From the NCBI RefSeq assembly GCF_003219795.1, contig NZ_QJVC01000007.1, forward strand, positions 54,866 to 118,865: a stretch of 64,000 nucleotides of DNA, given 5' to 3'. A program made the translations under genes and the position numbers. This DNA comes from Arthrobacter psychrolactophilus (lineage in GTDB: Bacteria > Actinomycetota > Actinomycetes > Actinomycetales > Micrococcaceae). Under the pieces are notes generated by a model that ran no database searches, had not been told where the DNA came from, and saw only the letters and a list, made by a program, of their open reading frames with translations. Positions 1 to 7,327 of the stretch are shown piece by piece; the first letter of the stretch is position 1, and each line of letters begins with the position of its first letter.

Positions 1-329
1 ACGAAAAGGGCATGCGCACGGTGGTGTGCAAGCTCAACGGCCAGAACCGCCCCATCACGGTGCGCGATCGCAGCATCGAAAGCACCGTCAAGGCCGCCGA
101 GAAGGCCGATGAAACCGTGCCGGGTCAGGTGGCGGCACCCTTCGCCGGCGCTGTCAGCGTCAAGGTGGCCGTCGGCGACGTCGTCGAGGCGGGCGCCACG
201 ATCGCCACGATTGAGGCCATGAAGATGGAAGCCTCCATTACGACGCCGGTCGGCGGCACGGTCTCTCGTCTGGCCGTCTCTGGGGTAGCCCAGGTGCAAG
301 GCGGGGACCTGCTGCTCGTCATCGGCTAG
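1..329 (+). CDS. pyc: Pyruvate carboxylase, C-terminal end (partial)
   Basis: Only the last ~109 codons are present; the reading frame is open from base 3 and the gene starts upstream of the window. The fragment holds the end of the carboxyltransferase/linker part (GMRTV..LNGQ, typical just before the biotin domain) and a complete biotinyl carrier domain with the biotinylation motif E-A-M-K-M-E. In the whole enzyme the biotinyl lysine carries CO2 from the biotin carboxylase site to pyruvate to make oxaloacetate, the anaplerotic step. GMRTV..LNGQ followed directly by the biotin domain favours pyruvate carboxylase over acetyl-CoA carboxylase alpha chains. It ends 10 bases before a strong hairpin shared with the convergent fadD-type gene. 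Confidence 0.88.
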   Translation, partial: EKGMRTVVCKLNGQNRPITVRDRSIESTVKAAEKADETVPGQVAAPFAGAVSVKVAVGDVVEAGATIATIEAMKMEASITTPVGGTVSRLAVSGVAQVQGGDLLLVIG

Positions 330-339
330 CCAGAGACAC

Positions 340-391
340 AAAGGGCCTCGGCGGTTCCGACCAGATCTGGTCGGAACCGCCGAGGCCCTTT
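340..391. terminator. Bidirectional terminator between pyc and fadD
   Basis: Perfect 52-bp palindrome: left arm 340-365, right arm 366-391, 26 bp per arm with no unpaired loop. It begins with AAA and ends with TTTT, so it can end transcription from both convergent genes. Confidence 0.85.
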
Positions 392-410
392 TGCTTAAGC
401 CGATCAGGGC

Positions 411-2225
411 TTAGGACGGCTTCTTGCTCAGGTAAATCTCTTCCACCACGGTGTTGAAATCCTGCAAGACCTGGCCGCGCTTGACCTTCATGGACGGGGT
501 CAGGTGGCCGGAGTTCTCCGTGAAGTCGGTGTCGACGATACGGAACTGCTTGATGGCCTCGGCGGCAGAGACAGTGCCGTTCGCGCGGTCAACGGCCTTC
601 TGCACGGCGGCCACCACGATCGGATCCTTAGCTGCCTGGGCTACTGTGATGACGCTGCTCAGGCCGTGCGCCTTGCCCCACTGCGGCAGCGCCTCCTCAT
701 CGAGGGTGACGATCGCGGCGATGAAGGGCCGCTGCTCACCAATGACAACACACTGCGAGACGATGGCATCGGCGCGGATCTGGTCCTCAAGCAGGGCCGG
801 AACCACATTCTTGCCACCCGAGGTGACGATGATTTCCTTCTTGCGTCCGGTGATCTTCAGGAAGCCTTGCTCATCGAGCTCGCCAATGTCACCCGTGCGG
901 AACCAGCCATCAATGAAGGTCTCGGCCGTCAGATCGTCTCGGCCGAAGTACCCCTTCATGACGCAGACGCCCTGGGTGAGGATCTCTCCGTCGTCAGCAA
1001 TTTTCACCGCGTTGCCGGGCAGAGGCGCACCGACGGTGCCAATCTTGATGCGCTCGGGTCGGTTGACGGTGATGGGGGCCGTGGTTTCCGTGAGGCCGTA
1101 GCCTTCGAGGATCTGCAGGCCGATGCCCTGGAAGAAGTAGCCCAGACGCTCGCCGAGCGGGCCACCACCGGAGACGGCATGGCGGACATTGCCACCCATG
1201 GCGGCGCGGAGCTTGCTGTAGACGAGCTTGTCGAACAAGGCGTGCTTGGCCTTGAGAACGATGCCAACCTTGCCCGCCTGCGCGGCACGGGCATAATCGA
1301 TCGCGGTATGAGCGGCCAGGCCAAAGATCTTGCCTTTTCCCTCGCCCTCGGCCTTGAGCGAAGCCGAGTTGTAGACCTTTTCAAAGACGCGCGGCACGGC
1401 CAAGATAAACGATGGCTTGAAGCTTTGCAGATCGTTGAGCAAGTTCTTGATATCCGGGGTGTGGCCAACCTTGGCGCCACCGGCCACGGCCAGGACCGAG
1501 ATGTAGCGGGCAAAGACGTGTGCCAGGGGCAGGAACATGATGGTCTGTGAGCCAGGCGGAACCACGCTCTGACCTAGTACGGCCAAGGCGTTCTCGCTGA
1601 GCTCGACAAAGTTAGAGTGCGTGAGCATGCAGCCCTTGGGGCGGCCCGTGGTGCCGGAGGTGTAGATGATGGTTGCCACGTCGGCGAGCCCGTTGGCGGT
1701 GCGTGCCGCTTCCAGGGTTTCGTCGCTGACATCCGCTCCGGCCTCACGCAAAACATCCAGACCGTCGCCCTCGAGCTGCCAGACGTGCTGCAAAGCGGTC
1801 AGGCCCTCGTTGTGTGCGGCCTGACGAATGATGTTTTCGTGGCTTCCCGTTTCGGCAAACACGGCCACGGCCCCGGAGTCGCCAAGATTCCATGCCACCT
1901 GCGACGGGGACGAGGTTTCATAAATCGGCACGGAGACGGCGCCGGCAAACCAGATGGAGAAGTCAACGAGTGACCATTCATATCGGGTGCGCGCCATAAT
2001 CCCGACACAGTCGCCAACGTTGATACCCGAGGCAATCAGGCCCTTGGCGATCGCACTGACGTCGGCAAGGAATTCCTTCGCCGAGACATCTATCCAGACG
2101 TTGTCAGCGTTGCGTTTGGAGAATAGTGCGGGATTGGCGGCTAGTTTGGCTTGGCGCAGCACAAACTCGGTCGTATTCATGGTCGGGGGACTGACGACCT
2201 TGGCCGGGACGGAAATCTCTTGCAC
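411..2225 (-). CDS. fadD: Long-chain fatty acid-CoA ligase (AMP-dependent synthetase)
   Basis: A 604-aa member of the ANL/AMP-binding superfamily. It activates fatty acids with ATP to acyl-adenylate and then to acyl-CoA in the cytoplasm or at the membrane. The P-loop-like motif YTSGTTGRPKG is near residue 190; G-Y-G-L-T-E-T and the hinge region (GWFRTGD, then GRKKEIIVTSGGKN) follow in the expected order, so the protein is complete. The GTG start is set by AAAGGAG five bases upstream. It resembles the FadD15 type, which in mycobacteria also lies close to the acyltransferase and aroG genes seen downstream here. The exact acyl chain length cannot be read from the sequence. Confidence 0.9.
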   Translation of the reverse strand: MQEISVPAKVVSPPTMNTTEFVLRQAKLAANPALFSKRNADNVWIDVSAKEFLADVSAIAKGLIASGINVGDCVGIMARTRYEWSLVDFSIWFAGAVSVPIYETSSPSQVAWNLGDSGAVAVFAETGSHENIIRQAAHNEGLTALQHVWQLEGDGLDVLREAGADVSDETLEAARTANGLADVATIIYTSGTTGRPKGCMLTHSNFVELSENALAVLGQSVVPPGSQTIMFLPLAHVFARYISVLAVAGGAKVGHTPDIKNLLNDLQSFKPSFILAVPRVFEKVYNSASLKAEGEGKGKIFGLAAHTAIDYARAAQAGKVGIVLKAKHALFDKLVYSKLRAAMGGNVRHAVSGGGPLGERLGYFFQGIGLQILEGYGLTETTAPITVNRPERIKIGTVGAPLPGNAVKIADDGEILTQGVCVMKGYFGRDDLTAETFIDGWFRTGDIGELDEQGFLKITGRKKEIIVTSGGKNVVPALLEDQIRADAIVSQCVVIGEQRPFIAAIVTLDEEALPQWGKAHGLSSVITVAQAAKDPIVVAAVQKAVDRANGTVSAAEAIKQFRIVDTDFTENSGHLTPSMKVKRGQVLQDFNTVVEEIYLSKKPS

Positions 2226-2298
2226 AATAGCTCCTTTGATATGTGGCTCTGCGATCGTGTTGCTTCACTCTATCCGCGAAACGCGTGTTTGGCGCGGC

Positions 2299-2323
2299 GA
2301 ACTATATTACTTACCAGTAACAT
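2299..2323 (-). promoter_or_regulatory. Candidate fadD promoter with palindromic operator
   Basis: On the minus strand a TATAGT -10 hexamer (2306-2301) lies directly beside the palindrome TTACT-N4-AGTAA (2307-2320), which sits where the promoter spacer would be. This geometry suits repression by a TetR-type fatty-acid regulator. No regulator gene is nearby and the -35 match is poor, so this is inference. Confidence 0.35.
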
Positions 2324-2407
2324 TATGTGATCGAGCTCATACTTTCCATTTCGGTGGCCAGTCATCATCGCGGGAGCGGGGCGCGCATGCCGCGAAGCAG
2401 TGCTGGG

Positions 2408-2413
2408 TAGAAT
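2408..2413 (+). promoter_or_regulatory. -10 box of a leaderless glucokinase mRNA
   Basis: TAGAAT followed by exactly 6 nt and the ATG of the glucokinase gene. No Shine-Dalgarno sequence is present, so transcription probably begins at the start codon. Confidence 0.55.
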
Positions 2414-2419
2414 CGTTCA

Positions 2420-3424
2420 ATGCCTGCCTTTAGCTCCGAATCCATCTCCGCCGCACGCTCCCACGCCGCCGACGCTGTGCCGCTGGCCCTGGGGATCGAC
2501 ATCGGTGGGACAAAGGTCGCCGCTGGTGTGGTCGATGGCCACGGCGTCATCGTGGAAGAACTCAGGCGTGTCACGCCGGGTCGCGATGCTCGTGCCGTGG
2601 AGCAGGTCATCGTCGACCTCGTCGCCGAGTTGGGCTCCCGGCACGCCATTGAATCCGTGGGTATCGGTGCCGCAGGATGGATGGACCTCGACGGCGCCCG
2701 GGTCGTCTTTAGCCCCCACCTCGCCTGGCGCGACGAACCCTTGCGCGACACGCTCGAGGCCATGCTGCACCGCCCCGTCCTAGTAACTAACGACGCCGAC
2801 GCGGCCGCGTGGGCCGAAGCGCGCTTCGGGGCCGGCCAGGGTCACTCTCGCATGATCATGCTGACGCTGGGCACCGGCATCGGAGGTGCCCTGGTTCTCG
2901 ACGGCAAGGTGGAACGCGGCGCCTTTGGCATGGCCGGAGAATTTGGCCACCAAATCATCATGCCCGGCGGTCATCGTTGCGAATGCGGAAACCGCGGTTG
3001 CTGGGAACAGTACGCCTCCGGCAATGCGCTCGGCCGCGAGGCTCGCGAATTGGCTGGAAAACAATCACCCATGGCGGCAGCACTGCTGGCCGCGGTCGAC
3101 GGACGTGCCGAAGAGATCACCGGCACCGTCGTGACAGATCTGGCCTTGCAGGGCGAGGCCACGAGCAAGGAGCTCATCGCTGAGGTGGGGGACTGGCTGG
3201 GCCTCGGCATGGCCAATCTGGCCGCCGCGCTGGATCCGGCGCTCTTTGTCATTGGCGGCGGCCTGAGCGCCGCCGGCGAGCTATTGCTCGAGCCCGCGCG
3301 TCGGGCCTACTCCCGGAATCTGACCGGACGTGGATATCGCAAGGAAGCGGCCATTGAAGAGGCTCAGCTAGGCGCGGCCGCTGGACTCATCGGCGCGGCA
3401 GATCTCTCCCGCGCCCGCCGCTAG
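2420..3424 (+). CDS. glk: ROK-family glucokinase
   Basis: A 334-aa protein of the ROK (repressor/ORF/kinase) family, here a kinase without the DNA-binding head. It phosphorylates glucose with ATP to glucose-6-phosphate in the cytoplasm. Visible motifs: the N-terminal phosphate-binding loop L-G-I-D-I-G-G-T-K near residue 30, TNDADAAAWAE, LGTGIGGALV, and the ROK zinc-type cluster G-H-x-C-x-C-G-N-x-G-C-W-E near residue 190. It is transcribed divergently from the acyl-CoA ligase. The start is supported by the -10 box six bases upstream (leaderless). A second, polyphosphate-type glucokinase is encoded at 44506-45300. Sugar specificity is inferred from the family. Confidence 0.88.
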   Translation: MPAFSSESISAARSHAADAVPLALGIDIGGTKVAAGVVDGHGVIVEELRRVTPGRDARAVEQVIVDLVAELGSRHAIESVGIGAAGWMDLDGARVVFSPHLAWRDEPLRDTLEAMLHRPVLVTNDADAAAWAEARFGAGQGHSRMIMLTLGTGIGGALVLDGKVERGAFGMAGEFGHQIIMPGGHRCECGNRGCWEQYASGNALGREARELAGKQSPMAAALLAAVDGRAEEITGTVVTDLALQGEATSKELIAEVGDWLGLGMANLAAALDPALFVIGGGLSAAGELLLEPARRAYSRNLTGRGYRKEAAIEEAQLGAAAGLIGAADLSRARR

Positions 3425-3442
3425 CGGCGCTCTGGCTAGCAG

Positions 3443-3946
3443 CTAGACGACCGCGCCGTCACCCTTGCTGTCATCACGGTGGTCGGGCAGGCGGAACAGC
3501 AGGTAACCGGCGCCCCCGAGGAATGCCATGATGACGCCGATGACTAAGATCATGGGCGCCTGACGCCAGAAGATCGAGGCAAAGACCAGGAATAACGGGC
3601 CTCCCGCGGCCCCAATCCACGAGAGCAAGATGGCCGGCTCCGTGTTCCGCAGCACGGGCGGCTCCTCGGGAACAAAGTCGTCAGCGGAGTCCTCCACCGC
3701 ATAGTCTCGGGGCCCACTGGTGGAGGTGTCGCCGTCGTCCGCGGCAGGCTGAGCAGCCCAGACGCCGAGCGGGTCAAAATCTTGCACGCGCTTGGGCTCA
3801 GACCGACTCGTCTCGGGAGGAGCCACCAAGCCCGGCTCGGACATGAAGGAATCCTCCACGTCCTCCAGCCTGGCGACAAGGTCGAGCCAGATCTCCTCGT
3901 CATTTCCGCCGGTCTGTGGCGAACCCGCTCCGGGATCAGATTGCAT
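3443..3946 (-). CDS. Hypothetical membrane protein
   Basis: A 167-aa protein I do not recognise. The first ~105 residues are acidic and hydrophilic (E/D/P/S-rich, probably disordered). They are followed by two hydrophobic segments (about residues 106-125 and 130-150) and a short charged tail, so the protein is probably anchored with a long cytoplasmic N-terminal arm. Its ATG overlaps the stop codon of the upstream esterase (TAATG), so the two are almost certainly co-transcribed and translationally coupled. No catalytic motif is visible. It ends 18 bp from the stop of the convergent glucokinase gene, with no hairpin between. Confidence 0.7.
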   Translation of the reverse strand: MQSDPGAGSPQTGGNDEEIWLDLVARLEDVEDSFMSEPGLVAPPETSRSEPKRVQDFDPLGVWAAQPAADDGDTSTSGPRDYAVEDSADDFVPEEPPVLRNTEPAILLSWIGAAGGPLFLVFASIFWRQAPMILVIGVIMAFLGGAGYLLFRLPDHRDDSKGDGAVV

Positions 3947-4680
3947 TAAAGGGTCCTTCGGAAGAAGTCGGCCGACTGGGAAAAGATCAAGGGCGCGTCG
4001 TTGTCCATCGTGGCTACATGGTAGCTGTTTTCCAGCGGCACGATGCGAAGCTCGGAGGAGCCTATCCGTTCCTTGAGTACCTCGATGCTGGAATCGGGCA
4101 CCACATGATCCACCGTGGAGCGAAAGACCAGGGTTGGGGCCGTCACACGAGGAAGCAGCTCAATCGTGTTGCTAAAGAGTTGGGATAGCTGATGCACCGC
4201 CGCAACAGGGGTCCGGGTGTAGGCGCCCTCGCTCACGCCCTGAAGCTTCATGTCATTGCCAATGGCCGGAACGCTTTTGAGGACGTACTTCAGTAGCCCG
4301 GCGTACTTGGCCTTGGGATCACCGAAGGTGAGCCCGGGATTGACGACGGCGACTCCGGCGACAGGATGGAGGGCCGCGACCCGCAGCGACAGTGCCCCGC
4401 CCATAGACATGCCGACGACGTAGACCGAGTCGCAACGGGCGGCCAGCTCTAGATACGCGGCCTCAAAGTCGCGGTACCAGTCCTCCCAGGGCGTCTTGGC
4501 CAGATCCTGCCAGGACGTTCCGTGGCCGGCCAGAAGTGGCATGTTCACGGCGAATCCTGCCTCGGCCAGGGACTCGCTCCAGCTCTGCATGCTGACGGGC
4601 GAACCGGTGAATCCGTGGCAGACAGCGACGCCAATGCGAGCCAGCTCCCCGTGCCCGGGGGAGCGGAATGATTGCACCAT
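3946..4680 (-). CDS. Alpha/beta hydrolase (carboxylesterase / monoacylglycerol lipase type)
   Basis: A 244-aa serine hydrolase. It shows the oxyanion-side motif H-G-F-T-G-S-P near the N terminus, the nucleophile elbow G-M-S-M-G-G near residue 90, a late Asp (STVDHVVP) and a late His (ENSYHV), in the order of the Est30-like carboxylesterases. These cleave short or medium esters or monoacylglycerols. I start at the ATG at 4680 because AAAGGGG lies about 10 bases before it; an upstream in-frame ATG at 4716 would add 12 residues without a good ribosome site. No signal peptide is seen, so it is cytoplasmic. It overlaps the downstream membrane-protein gene by one base. Confidence 0.82.
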   Translation of the reverse strand: MVQSFRSPGHGELARIGVAVCHGFTGSPVSMQSWSESLAEAGFAVNMPLLAGHGTSWQDLAKTPWEDWYRDFEAAYLELAARCDSVYVVGMSMGGALSLRVAALHPVAGVAVVNPGLTFGDPKAKYAGLLKYVLKSVPAIGNDMKLQGVSEGAYTRTPVAAVHQLSQLFSNTIELLPRVTAPTLVFRSTVDHVVPDSSIEVLKERIGSSELRIVPLENSYHVATMDNDAPLIFSQSADFFRRTL

Positions 4681-4860
4681 GATGTGTAGCCCCTTTTCTT
4701 CCCGAATTTTTGCCATTCGGGACGTCCTCGCGTGACTGCGGCCGTGCTACCGCGTTTAACAGCCGCTTTCATTAGACTACTGTTGATACGTTCACAGTGG
4801 GGGGAACCGCCGTGAACCCGGTTCGTGTGCAACCGGCAGCGCCAGAGGAGGAGCACGACC

Positions 4861-5679
4861 GTGATCTATTGGGTACTTAAAAAGATTTTTCTAGGCCCCA
4901 TTTTGAAGCTGTTGTTCCGTCCCTGGACTAAGGGGCTGGATAATCTACCCGTTGACGGCCCGGCCGTTCTGGCCAGCAACCACCTGTCCTTCTCGGACTC
5001 AATCTTCATGCCGCTCATGGTCCCGCGGCCCGTCGTCTTCCTTGCCAAGAGCGATTACTTCACGGGCAAGGGCATCAAGGGGCGCCTGACGGCGGCCTTC
5101 TTCACTCTGACGAACCAGCTGCCCATGGACCGCTCCGGTGGCGCCGCATCCGCGAATTCGCTGCAGACCGGGATCGATGTCCTCAACGACGGCGGCCTGC
5201 TCGGCATTTACCCCGAGGGCACCCGGAGCCCCGACGGTCGCCTCTACCGTGGCAAGGTGGGCGTCGCCAAGCTCGTGTTGACGGCCAACGTTCCCGTGAT
5301 TCCCGTGGCCATGATCGGCACCGACAAGGTGCAGCCGATCGGCCGCCGCATCCCCTCGATCCGCCGGCTGGGTGTCATCTTTGGTGAGCCCATGGACTTT
5401 AGCCGCTATCAGGGCATGGCCGATGACCGCTTTGTCCAGCGCTCGGTCACGGACGAGATCATGTATGAACTCATGCGCCTCTCCGGCCAGGAATATGTCG
5501 ACTCCTACGCCAGCACCATCAAGGACAAGCTCGCCGCCGACAAGTCAGCCAAACCGGCCGCCGCCAGCGATGCTATCCGGATCGACCCGCCGGCCGTCAT
5601 CGCCCCCGGTGCGGTGACGGTCATCGGCGCGAAAAAGGACAAGGACACCCCCGAGGAGAAAGCTGCCCCCGAGGCGTAG
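4861..5679 (+). CDS. plsC: 1-acyl-sn-glycerol-3-phosphate acyltransferase (PlsC type)
   Basis: About 272 aa. It belongs to the PlsC/LPLAT family, which transfers an acyl chain to lysophosphatidic acid to form phosphatidic acid on the inner face of the membrane. Motif I N-H-L-S-F-S-D (NHx4D) is near residue 40 and motif III Y-P-E-G-T-R-S near residue 120. The family fold ends near residue 215; the remaining ~55 residues are a charged Ala/Lys-rich tail. The start is the GTG at 4861, with GAGGAGG eight bases upstream; an earlier in-frame ATG at 4825 would place this ribosome site inside the gene. M. tuberculosis Rv2182c occupies the same neighbourhood. Confidence 0.85.
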   Translation: MIYWVLKKIFLGPILKLLFRPWTKGLDNLPVDGPAVLASNHLSFSDSIFMPLMVPRPVVFLAKSDYFTGKGIKGRLTAAFFTLTNQLPMDRSGGAASANSLQTGIDVLNDGGLLGIYPEGTRSPDGRLYRGKVGVAKLVLTANVPVIPVAMIGTDKVQPIGRRIPSIRRLGVIFGEPMDFSRYQGMADDRFVQRSVTDEIMYELMRLSGQEYVDSYASTIKDKLAADKSAKPAAASDAIRIDPPAVIAPGAVTVIGAKKDKDTPEEKAAPEA

Positions 5680-5764
5680 GCTCCTCAAAACTGAGGCCTG
5701 CGGCTTTTTTGCAGGCGCCGTGGCGGGCCGAAAGCGAACATCGCCATCTCAGGTGTCGGACTGT

Positions 5765-5794
5765 TTAGTCCACCGCGGTTTTGGGGGATACCCT
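5765..5794 (+). promoter_or_regulatory. Promoter of the DAHP synthase gene (leaderless)
   Basis: -10 box TACCCT at 5789-5794, six bases before the GTG start; TTAGTC at 5765-5770 is a weak -35 at 18 bp spacing. No separate leader is possible if transcription starts 6-7 nt after the -10. Confidence 0.55.
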
Positions 5795-5800
5795 TAACAC

Positions 5801-7198
5801 GTGACTGATCTAACCTTAAACGAATCACTTGCACCCGCTGCCGGAATTTCCGTCCCCGGTGCCGCCGTTTACCCAGGCCTTGATGACTGGCGCGAGCTGA
5901 CTATCGCCCAGCAGCCGACCTGGTCCGAACACCCGGCCTTCGGGCCCACGGTCAAGGAATTGTCCTCCGTGCCTCCGCTGGTGTTTGCCGGTGAGGTTGA
6001 CGTGCTGCGGTCGCGCCTAGCTCAGGCCGCCAAGGGCGAGGCCTTCTTGCTGCAGGGTGGCGATTGCGCCGAGACCTTCGAGGCTGCCACCGCCGACAAG
6101 ATCAGTGCCCGCGTGAAGACCATTTTGCAGATGGCCGTGGTGCTGACCTATGGTGCTCAGCTGCCCGTCATCAAGATGGGACGTATGGCTGGCCAGTTCG
6201 CCAAGCCGCGTTCCTCCAATGATGAAACGCGCGACGGCGTGACCCTTCCGGCATACCGTGGCGACATCGTCAACGGCTACGACTTCACCCCGGAGTCCCG
6301 CCAGCACGACCCGTCCCGCATGCTCAAGGCCTACCACACCTCTGCCTCGACCCTGAATTTGATTCGCGCCTTCACGCAGGGCGGCTTTGCCGATCTGCGC
6401 AGCGTGCACGAATGGAACCGCGGCTTCACCTCCAACCCGGCCCACAGCCGGTACGAGCAGCTGGCCAAGGAAATCGACAGTGCCATTAAGTTCATGGCCT
6501 CCTGCGGCGCCGACTTTGATGCGCTCAAGACCGTTGAGTTCTTCGCCAGCCATGAGGCACTCCTGCTGGACTACGAGCGGGCCCTGACCCGCATCGACTC
6601 ACGCACGGGCCTGCCCTACGACACCTCGGCACACTTCCTGTGGATCGGTGAGCGCACGCGCGATCTGGACCAGGCACACGTGGACTTCCTGTCCCGCGTC
6701 CGCAACCCGATCGGTGTTAAGCTCGGCCCCACGACCTCACCCGATGATGCCCTGCGCCTCATCGAGAAACTGGACCCGAACCGCGAGCCCGGCCGCCTGA
6801 CCTTCATCACCCGCATGGGTGCCACCAACATTCGTGAGAAACTCCCGAACCTGGTGGAAAAGGTCACCGCCTCCGGCGCTCAGGTGCTGTGGGTTACTGA
6901 CCCCATGCACGGCAACACCGTCACCTCACCTAACGGTTACAAGACCCGTAACTTTGACGATGTCATCGACGAAGTCCGTGGCTTCTTCGAGGTGCACGAA
7001 GCCCAGGGCACAGTCCCCGGTGGCTTGCACGTTGAGATGACCGGCGACGACGTGGCCGAGTGCCTCGGCGGCGCCGATCCGATCGACCAGGAAGCCTTCC
7101 TGACCGGTTACGAGTCTGTCTGCGACCCGCGCCTGAACCACAAGCAGTCTCTGGAAATGGCGTTCCTGGTCTCCGAAGGTCTGCGCAAGAACAAGTAA
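5801..7198 (+). CDS. aroG: 3-deoxy-7-phosphoheptulonate synthase, class II
   Basis: A 465-aa class II (plant/actinobacterial) DAHP synthase. It condenses phosphoenolpyruvate with erythrose-4-phosphate, the first step of the shikimate pathway. Motifs: LLQGGDCAETF near residue 85, KMGRMAGQFAKPRS near 125, the KLGPTTS segment, and the metal and substrate region DPMHGNT near 370. Length and motif order are complete. The GTG start is supported by the leaderless -10 box. Its position next to pknL and an Rv2175c homologue matches the Rv2175c-Rv2178c arrangement of mycobacteria. Feedback regulation by aromatic amino acids is known for the family, but the regulatory sites cannot be assigned here. Confidence 0.95.
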   Translation: MTDLTLNESLAPAAGISVPGAAVYPGLDDWRELTIAQQPTWSEHPAFGPTVKELSSVPPLVFAGEVDVLRSRLAQAAKGEAFLLQGGDCAETFEAATADKISARVKTILQMAVVLTYGAQLPVIKMGRMAGQFAKPRSSNDETRDGVTLPAYRGDIVNGYDFTPESRQHDPSRMLKAYHTSASTLNLIRAFTQGGFADLRSVHEWNRGFTSNPAHSRYEQLAKEIDSAIKFMASCGADFDALKTVEFFASHEALLLDYERALTRIDSRTGLPYDTSAHFLWIGERTRDLDQAHVDFLSRVRNPIGVKLGPTTSPDDALRLIEKLDPNREPGRLTFITRMGATNIREKLPNLVEKVTASGAQVLWVTDPMHGNTVTSPNGYKTRNFDDVIDEVRGFFEVHEAQGTVPGGLHVEMTGDDVAECLGGADPIDQEAFLTGYESVCDPRLNHKQSLEMAFLVSEGLRKNK

Positions 7199-7212
7199 CT
7201 TCGGCACCATGC

Positions 7213-7246
7213 AAAAGGCTCCCACTCATTAGAGTGGGAGCCTTTT
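7213..7246. terminator. Terminator after DAHP synthase
   Basis: Perfect 14-bp stem (7213-7226 with 7233-7246), 6-nt loop, A4 at the left foot and T4 at the right. It lies between convergent genes and can serve both. Confidence 0.88.
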
Positions 7247-7327
7247 GTCGTTCCTGCGGGGATCGATGGTTCAGCCGCGCCGAGGATCTCGGCTCCCGAT
7301 GCGCTAAGCCCCAGTAGCCTGTCTGGG

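Noticed and set aside
504-1550. Long plus-strand open frame (348 aa) inside the acyl-CoA ligase
   Set aside because: Antisense shadow of a clearly coding gene in GC-rich DNA; no ribosome site, no recognisable motif.
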